Source of the DNA: Saccharomonospora piscinae | GTDB taxonomy: Bacteria; Actinomycetota; Actinomycetes; Mycobacteriales; Pseudonocardiaceae | Assembly (NCBI RefSeq): GCF_005862235.1 | Contig: NZ_VCEK01000001.1 | Span: 372,001 to 436,000, forward strand | Length of the DNA: 64,000 nt | Reading direction: 5' to 3' | Shown: positions 8,984 through 20,200 of the stretch, piece after piece | Numbering within the stretch: the first letter of the stretch is position 1 | Layout of the letters: the number at the start of each line of letters is the position of its first letter | Program-made: the position numbers and the translations under genes | Notes under the pieces: model-generated | Seen by the model: only the letters and a program-made list of their open reading frames with translations | Told to the model about the DNA's origin: nothing | The model's database searches: none

Positions 8984-10368
8984 CCTCGCTCGCCCTCCTC
9001 CGTGGCCGCGTCCTGGGAATCGGGCACTTCGACGACTCTGACCCGCAGCCGGCTCGGCACATGCCGGGACAACGCCAGGACGTCGACGTCCAGAGCCCGA
9101 TGCACCGGCGGGTCCTCCAGCAGGTCCGCTGGGTCGTCGGGCAACGGCACCCGCACCCGCTCCCCCGGCTCCGGAAGGGCACCACGCTCGGCGATCAGCA
9201 GCCCGGCGAACGTCTCGAAGTCCCCCTCGGGCATCGGGCGCTCCAGCGCACGCCCGACCTCGTCGATGTGCACATCGCCATCCATCCGCCACGTGTCCGC
9301 CGACTCCCGCACCCACGTGACCTGCGGGCCCTCGTCGTGCTCGTCGGTGATCTCGCCGACCAGCTCCTCCGCGAGATCCTCGGTGGTCAGCACCCCGGTG
9401 AACCCGCCGTACTCGTCGATCACACAGGCGAGCTGGTTCCGCGTCCGCGTCAACTCCGTGAGCGCGTCCGGCAACGACATCAACGTGGGAATCACCAGCG
9501 GCGACCGCATGATGCCCGTCACCGGGGCGTCGTCGGGTGCGCTACCGCGAAGCAGATCGACGAGCTGCACCACACCGATCGGCTCCCCGCGCTCGTCCAC
9601 CACCGGATACCGGGTGTGCCCACTCGCCATCAGCTCACGCAGCTCGCCGATCGTCGTGCTCGGCGACACCGTGCCGATCCGCGACCTCGGAATCATCGCG
9701 TGCTCGACGTCCTGCTCAGGGAAGTCGAGGATCCGGTCGATGAGCACCGACAGGTCGGCGGGCAGGTCACCACTGTCCCGGGAATCCGCGACGGCACGTT
9801 TCAGGTCCTCAGCGGTCGCGCTGGTGTCCAGATCATGCACCGGCTCGATCCGCAACGCCCGCAACAGCGCGTTCGAGGCATGGTCGAACACGGTGATCAG
9901 CCAACCGAACACGGCCAGATAGATCGCCGTCGACCGCGCGAGCGCACGCGCCAGCGGTTCGGGGTTCGCCACGGCGAGGTTCTTCGGATACAACTCGCCG
10001 AAGATCATCTGCACCACGGTGGCGACGACCAGCGCCAGCACCGTCCCGATCGAGATGCTGACGGCCGCCGGAACACCAGCGCCCCCCAGCAGCTCACCCA
10101 GCGCCTCGCCCACCATGGGCTCCGCGACGTAGCCGACCAGCAGGCCCGTCACGGTGATGCCCAGCTGCGCGCCCGAGAGCATGAACGACGTGCGGCGAGT
10201 CACCTTGAGCGCTCGCTTCGCCGCCGCGTCACCCGCCTCGGCCCGCGCGCCGAGCCTCGAGCGGTCCACCGACATGTAGGCGAACTCCTGGGCGACGAAG
10301 TACCCGTTCGCGGCGATGATCAACAGGATTGCGGCGACACCCAGCAGGAGCGTGAGAACCGTCGCCAT
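8980..10368 (-). CDS. CNNM/CBS/CorC-domain membrane protein (hemolysin-C family)
   Basis: 462 residues with the full family layout: CNNM membrane domain at about 1-200 with four segments, two CBS domains at about 210-340 (PVVDERGEPIGVVQLVDLL), then a CorC_HlyC transporter-associated domain (WRMDGDVHIDEVGRALERPMPEGDF...). Proposed role is Mg2+/metal ion transport or homeostasis at the plasma membrane. It is first in a two-gene operon with the shorter paralogue and is divergent from the PKS-NRPS cluster edge. Confidence 0.9.
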   Translation of the reverse strand: MATVLTLLLGVAAILLIIAANGYFVAQEFAYMSVDRSRLGARAEAGDAAAKRALKVTRRTSFMLSGAQLGITVTGLLVGYVAEPMVGEALGELLGGAGVPAAVSISIGTVLALVVATVVQMIFGELYPKNLAVANPEPLARALARSTAIYLAVFGWLITVFDHASNALLRALRIEPVHDLDTSATAEDLKRAVADSRDSGDLPADLSVLIDRILDFPEQDVEHAMIPRSRIGTVSPSTTIGELRELMASGHTRYPVVDERGEPIGVVQLVDLLRGSAPDDAPVTGIMRSPLVIPTLMSLPDALTELTRTRNQLACVIDEYGGFTGVLTTEDLAEELVGEITDEHDEGPQVTWVRESADTWRMDGDVHIDEVGRALERPMPEGDFETFAGLLIAERGALPEPGERVRVPLPDDPADLLEDPPVHRALDVDVLALSRHVPSRLRVRVVEVPDSQDAATEEGERG

Positions 10369-10661
10369 CAGACGGGCCCCCGCTCACCAGCACGGACACC
10401 GCGGACGGACGACGCGGCGACGGAACAACTATGACTCGGGTCGTCTTGCGACGACCCGGAACTCGCGGACGAGTCCATCAGCGGATTCACTCTCCAGCAC
10501 AAAAGGTACGTTTCGCTCATCGTATAAGCACCCGAGTACGAGCACGGGCCGCCGCCGAGCCGGACGGGACACGTCGAGTCGGTACCGCAGGCGAGCCGGT
10601 GTCAGTAAACTCTCGGTAGTTCGGCCAACCGATCTCGGATCGCAGGGTAGGCGGGTGGGGG

Positions 10662-12023
10662 ATGACAGGCGATCTCGCTCGCGCGGCGTCGCGGGCGCAC
10701 GTGTATCCGGCGTCGTCGACCCAGAGCCGTCTGATCATGATGCGCTACGCGCGGGGCGCGGTGCCCGCGCAGGTCGTCGGTGTGCATCTGCTGGTGCGGG
10801 GACCGTTGGACCTCGATCGGCTGCGGGAGGCGCTGGTGGCGCTCGTCCGCAGGCACACCATTCTGCGCACCAACTACGCGCTCGCCGAGTCCGGCGAGGT
10901 GCTGGCGATCCTGCACCAGTACGAGGGGCCGGACCTGTTCGAGCTGTGCGGCGAGACCGGATTGTCCGACGTCCGGGACATCGGCGACCACGTGAACACC
11001 CTGCTCGGGCGGATCGTTGACCGGTTCACGTCCCCGGACCGGCACTCGATACTCCAGGCCGTTGTCATTCCGCACGTGGCGGACCTGCACAGCCTCGTCC
11101 TGGCGATCGATCACATCGCCGTCGACGAGCGTTCCAAGGCCGTCCTGCAGAGCGAACTGGCCGTGCTGTACGCGGGTGAGGGCGACACCCTCGCCGAGCC
11201 GCATCCCTACGACGCGGCCGGGGTCCGCAACACGTTCCCGGAGATCGACGAGGTGGCGGGGCTTAGGGACCTGCTCACGCCGCTACCACCGCGGTTTCTG
11301 CCCAGCCCGGACCCGCGTGGTGAACCGGGATCGTTCCGGCCGGTGATGGCCACCCGCACGCTCGGCGCGGCGGTCCGGGAGCGCATGGAGGCGTCGTCGC
11401 GGCGGCATCGCTGCACCCGATTCGTCCTGCACGTCGCCGCGGTCATGTGGGCGCTCAAACAGTTCTCCGAGTCCGACGACATCAGCCTCGTCATTCCCAT
11501 GGACACGCGGCGGCGGCCTCAGGACTTCGACACGGTCGGCTTCTTCCAGAACCTGGTCCTGCTGCGTTCCCGCTCACCGCGCGCGGCGGGTCTCGGCGGC
11601 ACCCTGGAAGAATGCCGGTCGCTCGTCCGGGACGCCTTCGGGCGCCGCGACTATCCGATCGCGACCCTCATGGCCGCCGCCCGGGCCGAGCGTGGGGCCG
11701 TGCCGTGCCGCAATCCCCTCTATCAGGTCGCGCTGCTCTACGCGACCGAAAACGTCGATCTCGGCTGGACGCTCGACGGCGTCGAGGTCACGCCGGTGGA
11801 ACTCGACTTCCCCGAGGCGCCCGTCGAGTTGTCCGTCTACCTCACCGAGTCCCCGTCCGACACCGAGGCGATGCTGGTCGGCGCGGCGGGCGCGCTCGAC
11901 GCGGGCGACCTCGACAGACTGCTCGGGTCGTGGCGGGAGGCGATGCGCGAACTCACCGGCGCGCACCCCGCCGGGGCCGCATCGGAGCCCGCCGATCAGC
12001 TGTTCGGTTCGTCGACGAGGTAG
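10662..12023 (+). CDS. Free-standing condensation-domain protein
   Basis: 453 residues over the length of a single NRPS condensation domain, with no A or carrier domain attached. The N-terminal ASSTQSRLIMMRY resembles core C1 and LRTNY resembles C2. The active-site motif normally HHxxxDG reads DHIAVDE at 150-156: the catalytic second His (His151) and Asp155 stay, the first His is Asp and the Gly is Glu. It could form an amide or ester bond in trans, or release the chain. GGGGG directly precedes the ATG. It is convergent with, and overlaps by 28 bp, the last exporter gene. Confidence 0.8.
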   Translation: MTGDLARAASRAHVYPASSTQSRLIMMRYARGAVPAQVVGVHLLVRGPLDLDRLREALVALVRRHTILRTNYALAESGEVLAILHQYEGPDLFELCGETGLSDVRDIGDHVNTLLGRIVDRFTSPDRHSILQAVVIPHVADLHSLVLAIDHIAVDERSKAVLQSELAVLYAGEGDTLAEPHPYDAAGVRNTFPEIDEVAGLRDLLTPLPPRFLPSPDPRGEPGSFRPVMATRTLGAAVRERMEASSRRHRCTRFVLHVAAVMWALKQFSESDDISLVIPMDTRRRPQDFDTVGFFQNLVLLRSRSPRAAGLGGTLEECRSLVRDAFGRRDYPIATLMAAARAERGAVPCRNPLYQVALLYATENVDLGWTLDGVEVTPVELDFPEAPVELSVYLTESPSDTEAMLVGAAGALDAGDLDRLLGSWREAMRELTGAHPAGAASEPADQLFGSSTR

Positions 12024-13750
12024 CCGGCGCGCTGCGCGTCGTACAACCGTGCATACAGCGGCACGTCGAGTAGTTCGGCATGCGGGCCCACCGCGACGAC
12101 GCGGCCCTCGTGCAGCAGGATCACCTCGTCGGCCTCCGGTGCCAGCGACATCCGGTGGGTGACGATCACGGCGATGCCGTGCCTGTTCCGGGTGACCGCG
12201 CGCGCTCGGTCCATCAGCCGGTCGAGCAGCGTCTCCTCGGCGATCGGATCGATGGCCGAGGTGGGTTCGTCGAACAGCAGCACCGGCGCGTCCGCACGCA
12301 GGAAGCCCCGCGCCAGCGCCACGCGCTGCCATTGGCCGTGTGAGGGCCGCGTGCCATGGGGCATCGTGGCCCCCAGCTCGCGCCCGAGACCGGCGCCGTC
12401 CTGCCCGGCCCAGTGTTCGAGCCCGGCGAGGTTCACCGCGTGCGTGACGTCGGCGTCGGTGAACCGGTCGTCGCCGAGCCGGACCGCGTCGCGCAGCTCG
12501 AACTCCAACTCGGCGAAATCCTGCGTGACGGCGGTGACGTCGGGTGCGCACCCGCCCGCCGTCCGGATCTCTCCGGAGCTGGGCTGGACCAATCCGCTCA
12601 GCAGGGTCACCAGGGTGGTCTTGCCGCTGCCGTTCGCGCCGACGAGAGCGTAGGTCCGGCCTGCGTCGAGTCGCAGCGAAACGTCGTGCACCGCTGGCGT
12701 CTCGGCGCCGGGATAGCGGTAGGACACGTCCCGGAGTTCGATACCGGTGCTGTCACCGGTGTCCTGGAACCGCCGTGACCCGGGGCGCAGCCGCCGGTAC
12801 ACGCGGTTGAGCGCGCGGACCACGCGGATCGAGTCGGCGCAGGAAGTCAGGTAGCGTGCCAGCGCGCCCACCAGCGACGTCGTCGTCGAGAGCAGCAGCA
12901 ACGAGGCCAGAGTCGTCGCCAGGTCGGTGGTGCCGTGGTCGAGAGCGTGGACGAGCCCCGCGATACCCACGGCCAGCGCCGCGCTGGTCAGGACCGCACC
13001 GAGTGCGGTCCACCGCGCGCCACGCCACAGGCCCGCACTTCTGGTCGCCTCCGCCGCCTCGGCCGCGCGGCGGTGCGCTTCCAGGACGAACTCGCCGCCC
13101 CGGGACAGCAGCAGCTCTCCGGTGTGCCGCTCGTCGGTCCCGATGCCCGCGAGTTCCGCGCTCGTCCGCGCGTGCTCCGCCGCGGCGCGCTGGGCCGCGC
13201 CGACCGCCGCCTCCCTGCGCCGGACGCACAGGTACGCACCGATCGCCGCGACGGGCAGCAACAGCAACCACGGGGTCGCCAGCACGGTGATCAGCACTGT
13301 GCTGCCCAGCCGGACACTCGTACCGAGGATCAGACCGACCACGTCGGCGCCCTCGGTGAGCCGCGGCTGCTCTGAGCGCACGATCTGCAGGTCGTCGAGG
13401 AAGGAGCGCTCGGAGAAGTGTTCGATGGAGCGGACACCGTAGAGCGCACGCTGCAGATCCTCGTCGACGAGCCGGTTCGTCGCGTCCACCAGCCGGGCCG
13501 AGACGGTGAGCGAGTAACGCCCGAGCAGTACCTGCGCCGCCAGCGCCGCACACGCGACGCCGAGGAACACGACACCCGCCGAGAACTCGTCCGCCGCCCA
13601 CCTGGCCACCATCACCGCGATCGCGACGGACGCGGCGACTGTGGCGACGGGGCGGACCGTGAACGTGAGGACAGTGATCCACGCGGCCCTGGAGTCCGCC
13701 CGGAACGACAAGCGAAGCAGTTCGCGAAGCGCACCACGAAACGTCATCAC
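11996..13750 (-). CDS. ABC exporter half-transporter (TMD-NBD), second of pair
   Basis: 584 residues: an exporter-type membrane domain at about 1-300 and an ATPase at about 335-580. Walker A is GANGSGKTT and Walker B VLLFDEPTS, followed by a switch His in VTHRMSL. The signature motif, normally LSGGQ, reads PSHGQ, so this may be the half that contributes a degenerate ATP site in a heterodimer. Its ATG overlaps the stop of the upstream half-transporter by 4 bp, so the two are cotranslated. It is the last gene of the biosynthetic operon and probably exports the product. Confidence 0.9.
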   Translation of the reverse strand: MMTFRGALRELLRLSFRADSRAAWITVLTFTVRPVATVAASVAIAVMVARWAADEFSAGVVFLGVACAALAAQVLLGRYSLTVSARLVDATNRLVDEDLQRALYGVRSIEHFSERSFLDDLQIVRSEQPRLTEGADVVGLILGTSVRLGSTVLITVLATPWLLLLPVAAIGAYLCVRRREAAVGAAQRAAAEHARTSAELAGIGTDERHTGELLLSRGGEFVLEAHRRAAEAAEATRSAGLWRGARWTALGAVLTSAALAVGIAGLVHALDHGTTDLATTLASLLLLSTTTSLVGALARYLTSCADSIRVVRALNRVYRRLRPGSRRFQDTGDSTGIELRDVSYRYPGAETPAVHDVSLRLDAGRTYALVGANGSGKTTLVTLLSGLVQPSSGEIRTAGGCAPDVTAVTQDFAELEFELRDAVRLGDDRFTDADVTHAVNLAGLEHWAGQDGAGLGRELGATMPHGTRPSHGQWQRVALARGFLRADAPVLLFDEPTSAIDPIAEETLLDRLMDRARAVTRNRHGIAVIVTHRMSLAPEADEVILLHEGRVVAVGPHAELLDVPLYARLYDAQRAGYLVDEPNS

Positions 13751-15540
13751 CGCACCGCTTCCTCATCCGGTGCGCGGTAGCGCGCTGCCTGCGAGTCGAA
13801 CATGCGCGCGTACGTGCCGCCGTGGGCCATGAGCGTCGCGTGCGAACCGCGCTCCCGGATCTCGCCCGTGTCGAGCACGAGGATCTCGTCCGCGCGCCGG
13901 ACGCCCGCGAAACGGTGGGACACCATGACCGTGGTGCGATCCGGCCCGGCCAGCTCGCCGAGTTCGGCGAAGAAGCGCGCCTCGGCCTGCGCGTCGAGCG
14001 CGGCCGTCGGCTCGTCCAGCACCAGCACCCGCCGGTCGTCGTCGACCATGCCCGCGAGCGCGCGTGCGGTCGCGACACGCTGCCACTGCCCGCCGGAGAG
14101 ACCACTTCCGCCACCCGTCGCGGCGGTGGATCCCGGTGCCGCCCGGTCCTGCGGTGCGGCGCCGAGATCACCGAGCAGGGCCAGTACCCTCGGATCGCGT
14201 GCGCCGACGCTGGACGCCCGCCCCAGCGCGACGTTGTCGTACACCGGCACCGGATAACGGACGTACTGCTGGCCGAGGAAGGCGAACGAGTGCCGCCACG
14301 CGGTCCGCGACCTCGCGGCGGACACCTCGACACCGTCGCAGAGAATCCGCCCCGAACTGGGCGCGAGCAGCCCGACGAGCAGTTTCAGCAGGGTCGACTT
14401 CCCGGCGCCGTTGACCCCGACGACGGCCAGGCTCCGCCCGAGTCGCACCTCGAAGCTCAGCTCACAGAAGACCGGCTCGGCCGCACCGGGGTAGCCAAAC
14501 GTCACCCGGTCGAACCGGATCGTGCTGCCCGGCCCCGCGTGCGGAGCCGCCGTGTGTGTCGCCACCGGCCGTGGCCGCGTTCCCGCCGTCGCGGACCGCA
14601 CGCGGGCGAACACCTCGGCTCCGGTCGCCGAGTGGACCGCGTCCATCGTCACGCCGAACAGCAGCATCAGTGCCACCAGCGAGGACACGCCCATCACCAG
14701 CCGCGACGGAGCCACACCGGACTGTGCGAGCACGCTCAGCGCGAACGCCATCGAGCCGACCGCGAGCGCCAGCGCCGCCAGCAGCCGTGGGCGGATGCGC
14801 GTGGCCGGGCGGGCACCGTGCGCGGCGGCACGGAATCTGCTGATCACCCAGTCGGCCGCGCGGAAGACGATCACCTCGCGGGCCGTGCGGCGGTCGAAAG
14901 CGAGGCCGCCGAGGTACCACGCGCGCACGCTCTGGTCGTCGGTCGAGTAGGCCGCCGACTGCTCGGCGCGGTAGTCCCTTTCCATCAACACCGACAGCGT
15001 GACGAACGCCGCCAGCACGGGCAGGCCCGCGACCGGCTCGACGAACACGAGCACGAGTCCCGGGATCACCGCCTGCGCGCGCAACAGGAGGTAGCGCACG
15101 GTCGACACCACGAGCCGCCGGATCGGTGGTGCGGACCCCAGCGCGTCGAGCGCGGCCTGAAGTGCGTGCGGCGTCGCACCGGGTGCGTCGAGCCGGGCGC
15201 GGACCAGTGCCTGTTCCGATTCGGCCTGCAGGCGCCCGCCATAGCGGTCGGCGAGGACGTCGATCACCATGTTGGTGAGCTGGTCGAGTAGGAAGAGCGC
15301 CACGAACAGCGCACCCGCCAGGGCCAGCCCCGACGCGCCGCTGGCGGCGCTGCCCAGGACGTGCCCGACCGCCACGATGGACGCGGCCGGCACCGAACCG
15401 CCCGCGAGGACGAGCAGTGCGATCCCGACGGTGAACCCGGGCAGCAGCCGCCACCCCAGCGCGAACAGGCGCAGCCGCCTGCCGAACCTGATGCTCGCCC
15501 GCGAGACGCTGTGGGGCTCGTGTGGTTGCCGTCGGGTCAC
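13747..15540 (-). CDS. ABC exporter half-transporter (TMD-NBD), first of pair
   Basis: 597 residues. Membrane domain at about 15-320, ATPase at about 360-590 with Walker A GVNGAGKST, intact signature LSGGQWQ, Walker B VLVLDEPTA and switch His in VSHRFAG. With the downstream half it would form a heterodimeric exporter with one canonical site. The GTG at 15540 overlaps the TGA of the KS-ACP gene (GTGA), which ties the transporter to the biosynthetic operon. A longer in-frame start at 15627 would lie within the ACP coding region and is not preferred. Confidence 0.9.
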   Translation of the reverse strand: MTRRQPHEPHSVSRASIRFGRRLRLFALGWRLLPGFTVGIALLVLAGGSVPAASIVAVGHVLGSAASGASGLALAGALFVALFLLDQLTNMVIDVLADRYGGRLQAESEQALVRARLDAPGATPHALQAALDALGSAPPIRRLVVSTVRYLLLRAQAVIPGLVLVFVEPVAGLPVLAAFVTLSVLMERDYRAEQSAAYSTDDQSVRAWYLGGLAFDRRTAREVIVFRAADWVISRFRAAAHGARPATRIRPRLLAALALAVGSMAFALSVLAQSGVAPSRLVMGVSSLVALMLLFGVTMDAVHSATGAEVFARVRSATAGTRPRPVATHTAAPHAGPGSTIRFDRVTFGYPGAAEPVFCELSFEVRLGRSLAVVGVNGAGKSTLLKLLVGLLAPSSGRILCDGVEVSAARSRTAWRHSFAFLGQQYVRYPVPVYDNVALGRASSVGARDPRVLALLGDLGAAPQDRAAPGSTAATGGGSGLSGGQWQRVATARALAGMVDDDRRVLVLDEPTAALDAQAEARFFAELGELAGPDRTTVMVSHRFAGVRRADEILVLDTGEIRERGSHATLMAHGGTYARMFDSQAARYRAPDEEAVR

Positions 15541-17234
15541 TCCCCGAGTTCCTGTTCGACGAGATCCACGATCGCCGCCACGGTGTCGGCCGCGAACAGG
15601 TCCAGCACCTCGAGACTGACTTTCCACCTGGCCTCGAAGACGTTGGTGATGGCCACCACGTCCACGGAGTCGATCCCGAAGTCGAGAATCCCGACCTCCA
15701 TCACCTGCTCGTCGCTGAGGTGGGCGAAATCCCCGCGCTCCCGCAGCAGCCTGATCAGCACCCCGGCGATCTCCTCCCGCGCGGGGAGGATTCCGGTGTT
15801 GTCCCCCGCCGGGGAGAGTCGCTGGTCCTCGTGCGCTGGCGGGGCAGCCGGGACAGCCGAGGCCGTCGCGGCAGCGGCGACGACCGTGCCGGCCGAAACA
15901 CCGTCTCCAGCGGTGGCACCCGGGTCGTCGGGGTCGCGTTCAGCGGACAGCACCAAGTGAACGCTGGTGCCGCTCGCGCCGAACCCGCTGATGCCGGCCA
16001 GGGAGGTCCCTGACGGGAACACAGTGGGTCCGGTGGACGGTTGGGCGGTCCAGTCGCGCGCGTCCGGGCCCAGTTCGGTGAAGTTCGCCGTCGGCGGGAT
16101 CCAGCCACGCTTGATTCCGAGCAGCACGTTCACCAGGGACGCGACGCCGGCGGCCGTGTCGAGGTGTCCCAGCGTCGGTTTCACCGAGCCGACCGGCAGG
16201 TGTGTGCGGCGCGAACCGAACACCTCGTGCAACGCGCCCAGCTCGACGAGGTCACCAACGGGAGTGCCCGTGCCGTGCCCCTCGACGTAGGCGAAGTCGT
16301 CCGGCCCGACGCCCGCGTCCGCCATCGCGCCGCGGATGACCCGTACCTGCCCGTCGAACGCGGGCGCGGCGTAGCTCGCCCGCTGCCCGCCGTCACTTCC
16401 CGAGTGGATTCCCTCGATCACCCCGTGAATCACGTCGCCGTCGGCGACCGCGTCGTTGTAGCGACGGAGCACGACAACCCCGCCCCCGCTGCCGCCGACG
16501 GTGCCGTCGGCGGCAGCGTCGAACGCCCGGCACACCCCGGTGGGAGACAGAATTCCCCCACGCTGCCACCGGTAGCCGCGGCGGTCGGGGAAGTACAGGG
16601 CCGCCGCGCCGGCCAAAATGGTGTCGGTCCGTCCGCTGCGCAGCAGCAGAACCGCGTGGTCCACCGCGGCCAGCGCCGTCGAACACGCGGTCTGCACGTT
16701 GACGCTCGGCCCCGTCAGGCCGAGGCGGTGGGAGACCCGCCCCACGCAGTGGTCGCTGCTGTTGCCGATGAGAACCTCGGGGAAGGCGAGCTGGTCCCGC
16801 AACGCGGCATCCCGCTGGATCCGGGTCGTGAAATGGGAGTCGAGCGAATGGCCCGCGTACAGGCCCATCCCGATACCGCCCACGACACCGATGTCGCGGC
16901 CGCGAACACTGTCCGGGCTCATGCCCGCATCGCGCAGCGCCCCGGCGCAGCAGTCGAGAAACAGCAGGTGCTGCGGGTCCGTGACCGCCAGCTCGTGTGC
17001 GCTGACGTCCCCCAGGTGGCGCGCTGTCCGCGGGGTCCACTCCGCGCGGGCCGACCGGGCGACGTAGTCGTCCCGGGTGAACTCCGATTCCGGCACGCCC
17101 GCGGCGAGCAGCTCACTGCGCGACACGTCCACGACGGCGCTCTTCCCGGACGCGAGGAACGAGTCGATCTCCGCGCGCTCACGCCCTGCGGGAAGGCAGA
17201 CGTCGTACCCCACGATCGCGATCCTGTCGCTCAA
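15537..17234 (-). CDS. Ketosynthase-ACP didomain protein
   Basis: 565 residues. The ketosynthase (about 1-425) has the complete triad: Cys184 (TACST, usually TACSS), His320 (EGHGTGTP) and His357 (KPTLGH, usually KxNIGH). A linker with Ala/Pro precedes an acyl carrier domain whose phosphopantetheine Ser is Ser523 in GIDSVDVV. There is no acyltransferase, so extender units must be loaded in trans. The TTG start at 17234 overlaps the upstream TGA (TTGA), with AGGAG about 6 nt upstream. It would perform one Claisen extension of a chain carried by partner carrier domains. Confidence 0.88.
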   Translation of the reverse strand: MSDRIAIVGYDVCLPAGRERAEIDSFLASGKSAVVDVSRSELLAAGVPESEFTRDDYVARSARAEWTPRTARHLGDVSAHELAVTDPQHLLFLDCCAGALRDAGMSPDSVRGRDIGVVGGIGMGLYAGHSLDSHFTTRIQRDAALRDQLAFPEVLIGNSSDHCVGRVSHRLGLTGPSVNVQTACSTALAAVDHAVLLLRSGRTDTILAGAAALYFPDRRGYRWQRGGILSPTGVCRAFDAAADGTVGGSGGGVVVLRRYNDAVADGDVIHGVIEGIHSGSDGGQRASYAAPAFDGQVRVIRGAMADAGVGPDDFAYVEGHGTGTPVGDLVELGALHEVFGSRRTHLPVGSVKPTLGHLDTAAGVASLVNVLLGIKRGWIPPTANFTELGPDARDWTAQPSTGPTVFPSGTSLAGISGFGASGTSVHLVLSAERDPDDPGATAGDGVSAGTVVAAAATASAVPAAPPAHEDQRLSPAGDNTGILPAREEIAGVLIRLLRERGDFAHLSDEQVMEVGILDFGIDSVDVVAITNVFEARWKVSLEVLDLFAADTVAAIVDLVEQELGE

Positions 17235-20200
17235 CCGCCGCTCCTGTTCTGACTCGTTTCGATGTGGTCCGCGAGTGCGGCCAGGGTCGGATACCGCATC
17301 AGCTCCAGCACACCGACGGTGTGGCCGGTGTGTTCGGTGACGACGCGCGCCAGGTTCGGCATGTCCACCGACGTCAGCCCCATCTCGAACCAGCTCCGGC
17401 CCAGGCCCAGGACGTCGGGACCGAGAAGCGGGCGCACCACGTGGGCGAGTTCCACGGCGGCGGGTGGCCACCCGGCCAGGTCGGGTGCCTCACGGTCCGC
17501 GCTCGCCGCGGCAGACGCGGGGGTGGCCGGATCACCCGCTCGCTCGGCGACGAGCGGCGTGTGCTCGCCCACACCGAGCAACACGGAGCGCGTGGGCCCC
17601 GCCACCAGGCATGCCGCGAGATCCATGACGCTGACCTCCTCGAGGCCCAGCGCCTCCGCGACCGCCACGTCCGCCTCGCCGGTCTGCCGGGCCTCGCGCA
17701 CGGAGGTGACCGACACGGTCGTTCTCGGCACCGCCGCCGCCCGTTCCGCGATGATCTCGGACGCGGCGCACGCCGCCGCGTAGAACTCGACTCCCGTTCC
17801 CCCGAGGTGGGCGTTGACCGACGACACGATCGTCAGGTGGGCGTCCAGGCAATGGGCCAGCTCCACGGCCGCGCGGACCCCGTCGGTCTTCGGGCCGACG
17901 AGCCGCTCGACCCTGTCCTCGGGTGCGGGCCTCGGCGCTCCGGCCAGGTGAACCACCTGGGTCCGTTCCCCGGCATTCCACCCGAGTTCGTCCACCAGCC
18001 CGCGCACCGCCGCTGCCGAGTTGAGGTCGACGCCGATCCGGTCGATTCCCCCTGCCGTACCGCTGCGCCCCCGGGCGGGGCGGCCGACGAGCGTGACCCG
18101 CGCGCCGCGCAGCGACAGTTCGGCACCAAGCGCCTCACCGAGCCGACCGGTACCGCCGACAAGGACGAAATGGTCCGCCCGCGAGGAGTCCCGCTCGGCG
18201 GGAACCGGTACGCGAAGCCGCCGCCAGAGGTCACCACGCGGACCCACGAAGAGGTCCGCGGTCGTGCCCTGAGCCAGCTCGTCGTCGAGGACGTCCTCCA
18301 GCGTCCGCTGCTCCACGACGGGATGCGCCCAGACTGTGCGCACCGACCGGGCTCCGGCACCGTGCGCACGAGCGCGCAGGAACGCCGCCACCGGATGAGA
18401 CCGGGGCAGACGCTCCGCCCGCCCCTCGTGTGCCTCGATGACGACGCAGACGTCCCGCCCGCGTAGCCGGGCGGGTTCGACGGCGTGGTGCCAGTGTTCG
18501 AGCAGGTCGTGCAGCTGGTGCGGGTGGTAGTCGGACACCGCGGAGTGGACCAGCCCCGGACCGCGCAGGATGACCGGCCCCTCGGCCCGGCGCGACCGCC
18601 GGGTTCCGGGCACCGCCGCCGCGGGTGTCCACGCCAACTCCCACAGTCGCGCGGGATCGGGGTCGATGAATCTGTCCACCAGCTTGCCCTTGCGGACCTT
18701 GCCGATACTCGTCCGCTCGATCGCCGCGGCGGGAACGTCGAGCACGTGGTCGACCGGAATGCCGATGATCTTCTCAACGCGGCGTCGCACGTCGGCGCAC
18801 ACCGCGGCGACCTCCCCGTCGACCGAACAGAACACGGCGATCTCATCGCGCTCGGCGGGACGTGCCCGGTACGAGGTGACCACCGCTGTGCCCGGGACGA
18901 CGCCGTCGACCTGCTCGATCTCGCCTTCGAGGTCGGCGGAGTTGAAGGTCACGCCGTTGGCGACGATCCTCGTGCCGTCCCGGCCGACGATGTGTACCCC
19001 GTCGGCGTCGATCCGGGCGAGGTCGCCGGTCCGGAACCAGCCGTCGGCGCTGCCGGTGAGATCCCCTCCGACCAGGTAGCCCTCCAGCACCATCGACCCG
19101 CGGACCTCCAGATGCCCCACGCCCTCCTCCGCGACGTCGCTGGCGGCCGAGATCCGGACCTCGGCCCCCGGAAGCGGGAACCCCACCGAGACGGTGAGCG
19201 AGGTGTCGGCGGTCGGGTCGTAGCGCGGGCGGTACAGGACCCCCGAGCAGGTCTCCGCCATACCCCAGGCGGGAGCGAACGTGCGGGCGGGCATGCCCAG
19301 TCTGCCCAGCGACCGCTCGAAACGGGCGCAGTCGCCGGCCGACACCGCCTCTCCCCCGTTGAGGCAGAACCGGATGCTACTCAGATCCACCCGCCCGTCG
19401 AGCGGGATCTGCTCCGCCACACCCGCCAGGAGCCGATACGCGAAGTTGGGCGACCACACCGCGCTCACCCGGTGCTCGGTCACGATCCGGAACCATTCAC
19501 GCGGGTCGGCGAGGATGCGCTCGGGCGCGACCGAGATGTGCTCGGCCGCGAGGACGGCGTCGCGGACATGGGCCATCAGGATGCCGCCGACGTGGGACAG
19601 CGGCATCCAGTTGAACCCGACCGTGGTGGAGTCGAGGCCGTTCACCGCCACCGCACCCAGCGCCATGTCGATGATGCCCCGGTGACGCTGTGGCACCACC
19701 TTCGGCGTGCCCGTGCTGCCCGACGTCATGAAGTGGACCCGCGAGTCCGGGCTGTCGCAGGCCCCACCAGCCGGCCCGGGCCCGCCCGTGGCGCGGTCCA
19801 GATCGAGCGGGACCGGTGTGATACCCCACTCCGCAGTCTCCGCAGCCTTCACAGCCTCCGACACGACCCGGAATCGCGTGCCCTCGGCGTGGACGAGGGC
19901 ACGGATCGGTGCGTGCTCGGCGAGCGCGGCCAGCCACGCGCCGCTGTCGTCCCGGCCGTCGAGAAGTTCCGCCGGAACCAGCAGCGGCTCGATCCCCGCC
20001 ACGACGCTGCCCCAGAACAGCGCGAGGATCTGCGACGGTTCGGTCGCCGCCACGACCGCGATGGAACCGACTTCGACGCCACGCTCCCGGATATCGTCGG
20101 CGATACGCCGGACACGGTCACGAAAGCCGTGCCAGCTCTCCCGCCGCCACGACCCGCCGGAGTCGACGGTGGTGACGCCGGCGGAACCTTCCGCCGCCCG

